A stretch of 5,665 nucleotides of DNA from Bacteroidales bacterium (GTDB taxonomy: Bacteria > Bacteroidota > Bacteroidia > Bacteroidales > F082), in NCBI GenBank assembly GCA_900771045.1, contig CAAGMM010000370.1, positions 1 through 5,665 of the forward strand. The letters run 5' to 3'. The notes under the pieces were generated by a model, which searched no databases, was not told the DNA's origin, and saw only the letters and a list, made by a program, of their open reading frames with translations. Every line of letters begins with the position of its first letter. Within the stretch, counting starts at the first letter, position 1. A program made the translations under genes and the position numbers. Below are positions 3,206 to 5,665 of this stretch, piece by piece.

Positions 3206-5500
3206 TCATCTCACGACAACACGTTGGGCTTTTTCGCCGTTGATGCAGACGAAATACACTCCGGCTGAAAGATTCGTATTGATATTCAATATGTTTTCCG
3301 CATCACGGAAGTGTGCCACCTCTTGTCCGGAGACATTGACGATACGGACATCGCATTTTCCTTCAGGAAGAACGATTCTGAAGTCGCCGTCGGAGGGATT
3401 TGGATATATAACACATTGATTTTCATTAAGTTCGCCGATGTCTAAATAATCCAAGTCAAAAGTTTCGGGATATAGGCTCAAGCCATAGACGGCGACTTTG
3501 AGTCCGGAAGTGTTACCCTGTATGATGGAATAATCCGTATTGACAATGCCGTTTTCGTCGCTTTGTGCGATGGCGAGGCGTTCCCCATTCTGGATGAGTA
3601 CGCATGTCGCCCCGGCTATACGTTTCCCGTTTTCAGCATTGCTGATAACGAAGCCCAGTGAAGTCATATCGTAAATGAATGCCGGTGCGATCGGTATAAT
3701 CGGTTGGTCGAACCAGAGGCTCACGGCACCGTCCCCGAGGATGTTGAGGTCGTAGAAGTTCCATCTGAGCGCGCCTTCCTCGAACTGGCCTTCGGCTGTG
3801 ACCCACGGAGCCGTCTTGTTTTTCGATTCCTGCATGGCGTTGGCGATAAATGGAATCTTGTCGTTGCTGAATGCGTCAATCATCTCGCGGTGCAGATGTT
3901 GCGACGGACCTTCCGTAGTGCCTTCGTTAAACCAGCCGTAGCGGGAGTTCCCGATGGCGCATACGGCGAATTTGTTTATGATAACCATCTTCTCCAATGC
4001 GCAGCACTCCTCGTCAAACGCACCGCAGTCGCAGCCGTGGGAATGGAAAATGGCGAAGTTGTGCGTCGTGCCGTCGAGAGGAGCGAAATTGTTGTCGTCA
4101 ATATCATTGATGAACCAGCCAGCCACGTAGCCGGAAGAGGCATGCCCGACGTGATTGACATAGCCGCTGCCTTCGCATACCAACTGGCGGAAGGAGTAAC
4201 CGTCGAAGCCGCTGACTTGTTCATAAAGTTTTTCAAACGTATAATCTTCCGGGAATCCGTGTGTCGCATAGCCGTTGTCATCGTGATAACCGACGAGAAG
4301 TTCGAGATAGTCGCTGCCGTAGGTTAGGGGATCGTTATACAGAAATTCGCCGCCGAAGATAATCTTGTTAAACTCGTTGTTAAACTCGCCGAGTACCGGA
4401 TCCTTTTGATAACCAAGACTTTTATCGATAATATTCTGCAATTGTTCATTGTTGTTGAACGGCATTCTCGCAATACCGATTTCCGGATAGAGGTCGTCTT
4501 CGCCGGGCTCGGCCCATTTGTCGTCGCCGTTGTCATTCCAAGTCCCGTCGAGGCCGGCATAATAAAGGTCGGCCGGAATGGCGTAATCTATTTTATATTC
4601 GCCGCCGCTTAGTACCGTACAGTAAAATCCCCTGTAAGGCACTATCGAGACATCACCTCCGAGAATGACCATCGAAATGCCGTTCTGCGTGTATTCATTG
4701 ATGATATAGTTACGTATTTTATCCTGATTATCAATGCCGTCAACGGAAGAATACACCTCGGAAAGGCCGACGACCCTGCACAAAGAGCCTCTCTGATTGT
4801 TAAAATCGACATATTCGTCAAAAGAATTGACATAATTGTCGCCCGTGATGACGAGGATGTCGTAAACCGGAACCTCGATTTCCCTTTCAAGATAAGAGGA
4901 AAGTTCGTCGTAATTCTGCGTCATCGACTTCAGGCTGTTGAGTGTTGAGGGCGTGAGGTGGCGCATCGCCGACTTGTCAACGGACGATGGGACGGCGGAG
5001 ACGCTCACTTTGGCGGAATGCGCGACGCGTATTTTGTTCGATGCCGGCTCATACTGAACGGGAGTGAACGACGAGACCGCGAGAGCGATGCCGTTGCGAT
5101 AAGCCGTGGTCAGCATTCCGCGGCAGTCGGAAGGATAAACGTCTGACGATGAATAGACTTCGTCGTTTTTCTCGAAAGATTTCCTTTCGGGTGAGGAAAA
5201 CGTACGCGAAGGTTGATAGGGATAAACCTCGTTTGATAATGTAATCTCTTCAAAATCAGATAGTTGTACGTCTATTGATGATGCTTCGGTGCCTTCTGGG
5301 AGGATGAGGCACACGCTTTGATAAGGCAGAGCCGGATTGCCGGCCTTGGCCGTTGAGAGGCAGCCGTCAATAGAAAGTCTGAGATAATCGCCCGCCTGTA
5401 TATAATAAGGTGTGTCGAAATGATATATATGTTCGACTTTCTGTGCGGACACGCAGGTTGCGAAGGCAGCGATGGCGAAAAGAATAAGATATTTTTTCAT
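3206..5500 (-). CDS. Gingipain-family (C25) cysteine protease with T9SS sorting domain
   Basis: This is a predicted extracellular or surface-anchored cysteine protease of 764 aa. Residues 1-19 are a Sec signal peptide (MKK, hydrophobic core, cleavage after VSA). About 21-205 resembles the C25 propeptide, including the GNPALPYQSV segment. The peptidase domain runs from about 212 to 597, with the Asp-rich ADLYYAGLDG stretch at 310-319, catalytic His453 in NHVGHAS and probable nucleophile Cys490 in a CxxGxFD motif. Cys492 is an alternative nucleophile. About 605-690 looks like an Ig-like or carboxypeptidase-regulatory beta domain. Residues 699-764 are a type A T9SS sorting domain, starting YPNPSDGDF and ending in LSAGVYF and VVVR, which would be cut off during export. 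Specificity is unknown; it should not be assumed Arg- or Lys-specific like gingipains. A strong promoter candidate lies just upstream. The methyltransferase gene follows after 9 nt. T9SS machinery is not in this window. Confidence 0.93.
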   Translation of the reverse strand: MKKYLILFAIAAFATCVSAQKVEHIYHFDTPYYIQAGDYLRLSIDGCLSTAKAGNPALPYQSVCLILPEGTEASSIDVQLSDFEEITLSNEVYPYQPSRTFSSPERKSFEKNDEVYSSSDVYPSDCRGMLTTAYRNGIALAVSSFTPVQYEPASNKIRVAHSAKVSVSAVPSSVDKSAMRHLTPSTLNSLKSMTQNYDELSSYLEREIEVPVYDILVITGDNYVNSFDEYVDFNNQRGSLCRVVGLSEVYSSVDGIDNQDKIRNYIINEYTQNGISMVILGGDVSIVPYRGFYCTVLSGGEYKIDYAIPADLYYAGLDGTWNDNGDDKWAEPGEDDLYPEIGIARMPFNNNEQLQNIIDKSLGYQKDPVLGEFNNEFNKIIFGGEFLYNDPLTYGSDYLELLVGYHDDNGYATHGFPEDYTFEKLYEQVSGFDGYSFRQLVCEGSGYVNHVGHASSGYVAGWFINDIDDNNFAPLDGTTHNFAIFHSHGCDCGAFDEECCALEKMVIINKFAVCAIGNSRYGWFNEGTTEGPSQHLHREMIDAFSNDKIPFIANAMQESKNKTAPWVTAEGQFEEGALRWNFYDLNILGDGAVSLWFDQPIIPIAPAFIYDMTSLGFVISNAENGKRIAGATCVLIQNGERLAIAQSDENGIVNTDYSIIQGNTSGLKVAVYGLSLYPETFDLDYLDIGELNENQCVIYPNPSDGDFRIVLPEGKCDVRIVNVSGQEVAHFRDAENILNINTNLSAGVYFVCINGEKAQRVVVR

Positions 5501-5520
5501 GTTTTATAATTTACCAAATG

Positions 5521-5552
5521 CAAATATAGTTATTTTTTCGAAAAGTTTCAAT
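5521..5552 (-). promoter_or_regulatory. Bacteroidetes-type promoter of the C25 protease unit
   Basis: On the minus strand TATATTTG (5528-5521) fits the -7 consensus TAnnTTTG exactly. An ATTG at 5552-5549, resembling the -33 TTTG, lies 20 nt upstream, the spacing expected for the phylum's primary sigma factor. Transcription would start near 5514, giving a leader of roughly 14 nt that is AT-rich and lacks a Shine-Dalgarno. The rest, to 5665, is AT-rich and shows no gene. Confidence 0.75.
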
Positions 5553-5665
5553 AAATTTCATGATTTGAAAAAAAATCTTAGAAGCTGTCTTGATTTGTTC
5601 GATAGAGATTTGCATTATATTTTCGAGCAGATTTTTCTTGTTTTGCGACGAAGAATAGTGGACTA

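Noticed and set aside
3704..4327. 207-codon plus-strand frame opposite the C25 gene
   Set aside because: It overlaps the catalytic domain of the C25 protease on the other strand and has no family signature.
5444..5500. Lipoprotein signal on the C25 protease (Cys16)
   Set aside because: The residues before the Cys are FAT, which does not fit a lipobox; VSA followed by Gln fits ordinary signal peptidase cleavage.

Overview
The window looks like chromosomal DNA from a member of the Bacteroidota, probably the order Bacteroidales. Three signs support this. It encodes a gingipain-family (C25) protease with a type IX secretion (T9SS) C-terminal sorting domain. Two candidate promoters carry the TAnnTTTG -7 element of Bacteroidetes. 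None of the start codons has a Shine-Dalgarno sequence. Species and habitat cannot be read from the sequence.

All four protein genes lie on the minus strand, as two compact two-gene units. Unit 1 (5500 to 2030) starts from a good promoter near 5521-5552. It encodes a secreted C25 cysteine protease and then, after 9 nt, a class I SAM-dependent methyltransferase of the Methyltransf_32 type. Unit 2 (1560 to 303) encodes PurE (N5-CAIR mutase, purine synthesis) and then, after 1 nt, a rhomboid intramembrane serine protease. The genes within each unit have no obvious pathway in common, so the pairing may be only co-transcription.

The most unusual content is non-coding. Both units end in the same kind of structure. 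The 3' end of the last gene runs into a perfect or near-perfect tandem array of 7-bp units that supplies the stop codon. Three or four bases later comes an identical 16-bp motif (ACGTGAATATCGTAAG on the plus strand), seen three times. Beyond the rhomboid gene the pattern repeats: a second degenerate heptamer array, a second 16-mer, then two more heptamer arrays (TAAACCC and CATTAAG). The five arrays have different unit sequences but all have a 7-bp period, and every unit contains a stop codon when read in the direction of the genes. Because 7 is not a multiple of 3, three consecutive units place a stop in all three frames.

Layout: 1-127, no gene, with a loose TTGAC repeat; 128-302, heptamer arrays and two 16-mers; 303-1052, rhomboid; 1054-1560, purE; 1561-1953, intergenic, with the purE promoter candidate, an inverted repeat and a short unrecognised open frame; 1954-2049, third 16-mer and the longest heptamer array; 2030-3196, methyltransferase; 3206-5500, C25 protease; 5501-5665, its promoter and upstream DNA. 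I see no tRNA, rRNA, CRISPR, insertion sequence or convincing intrinsic terminator.
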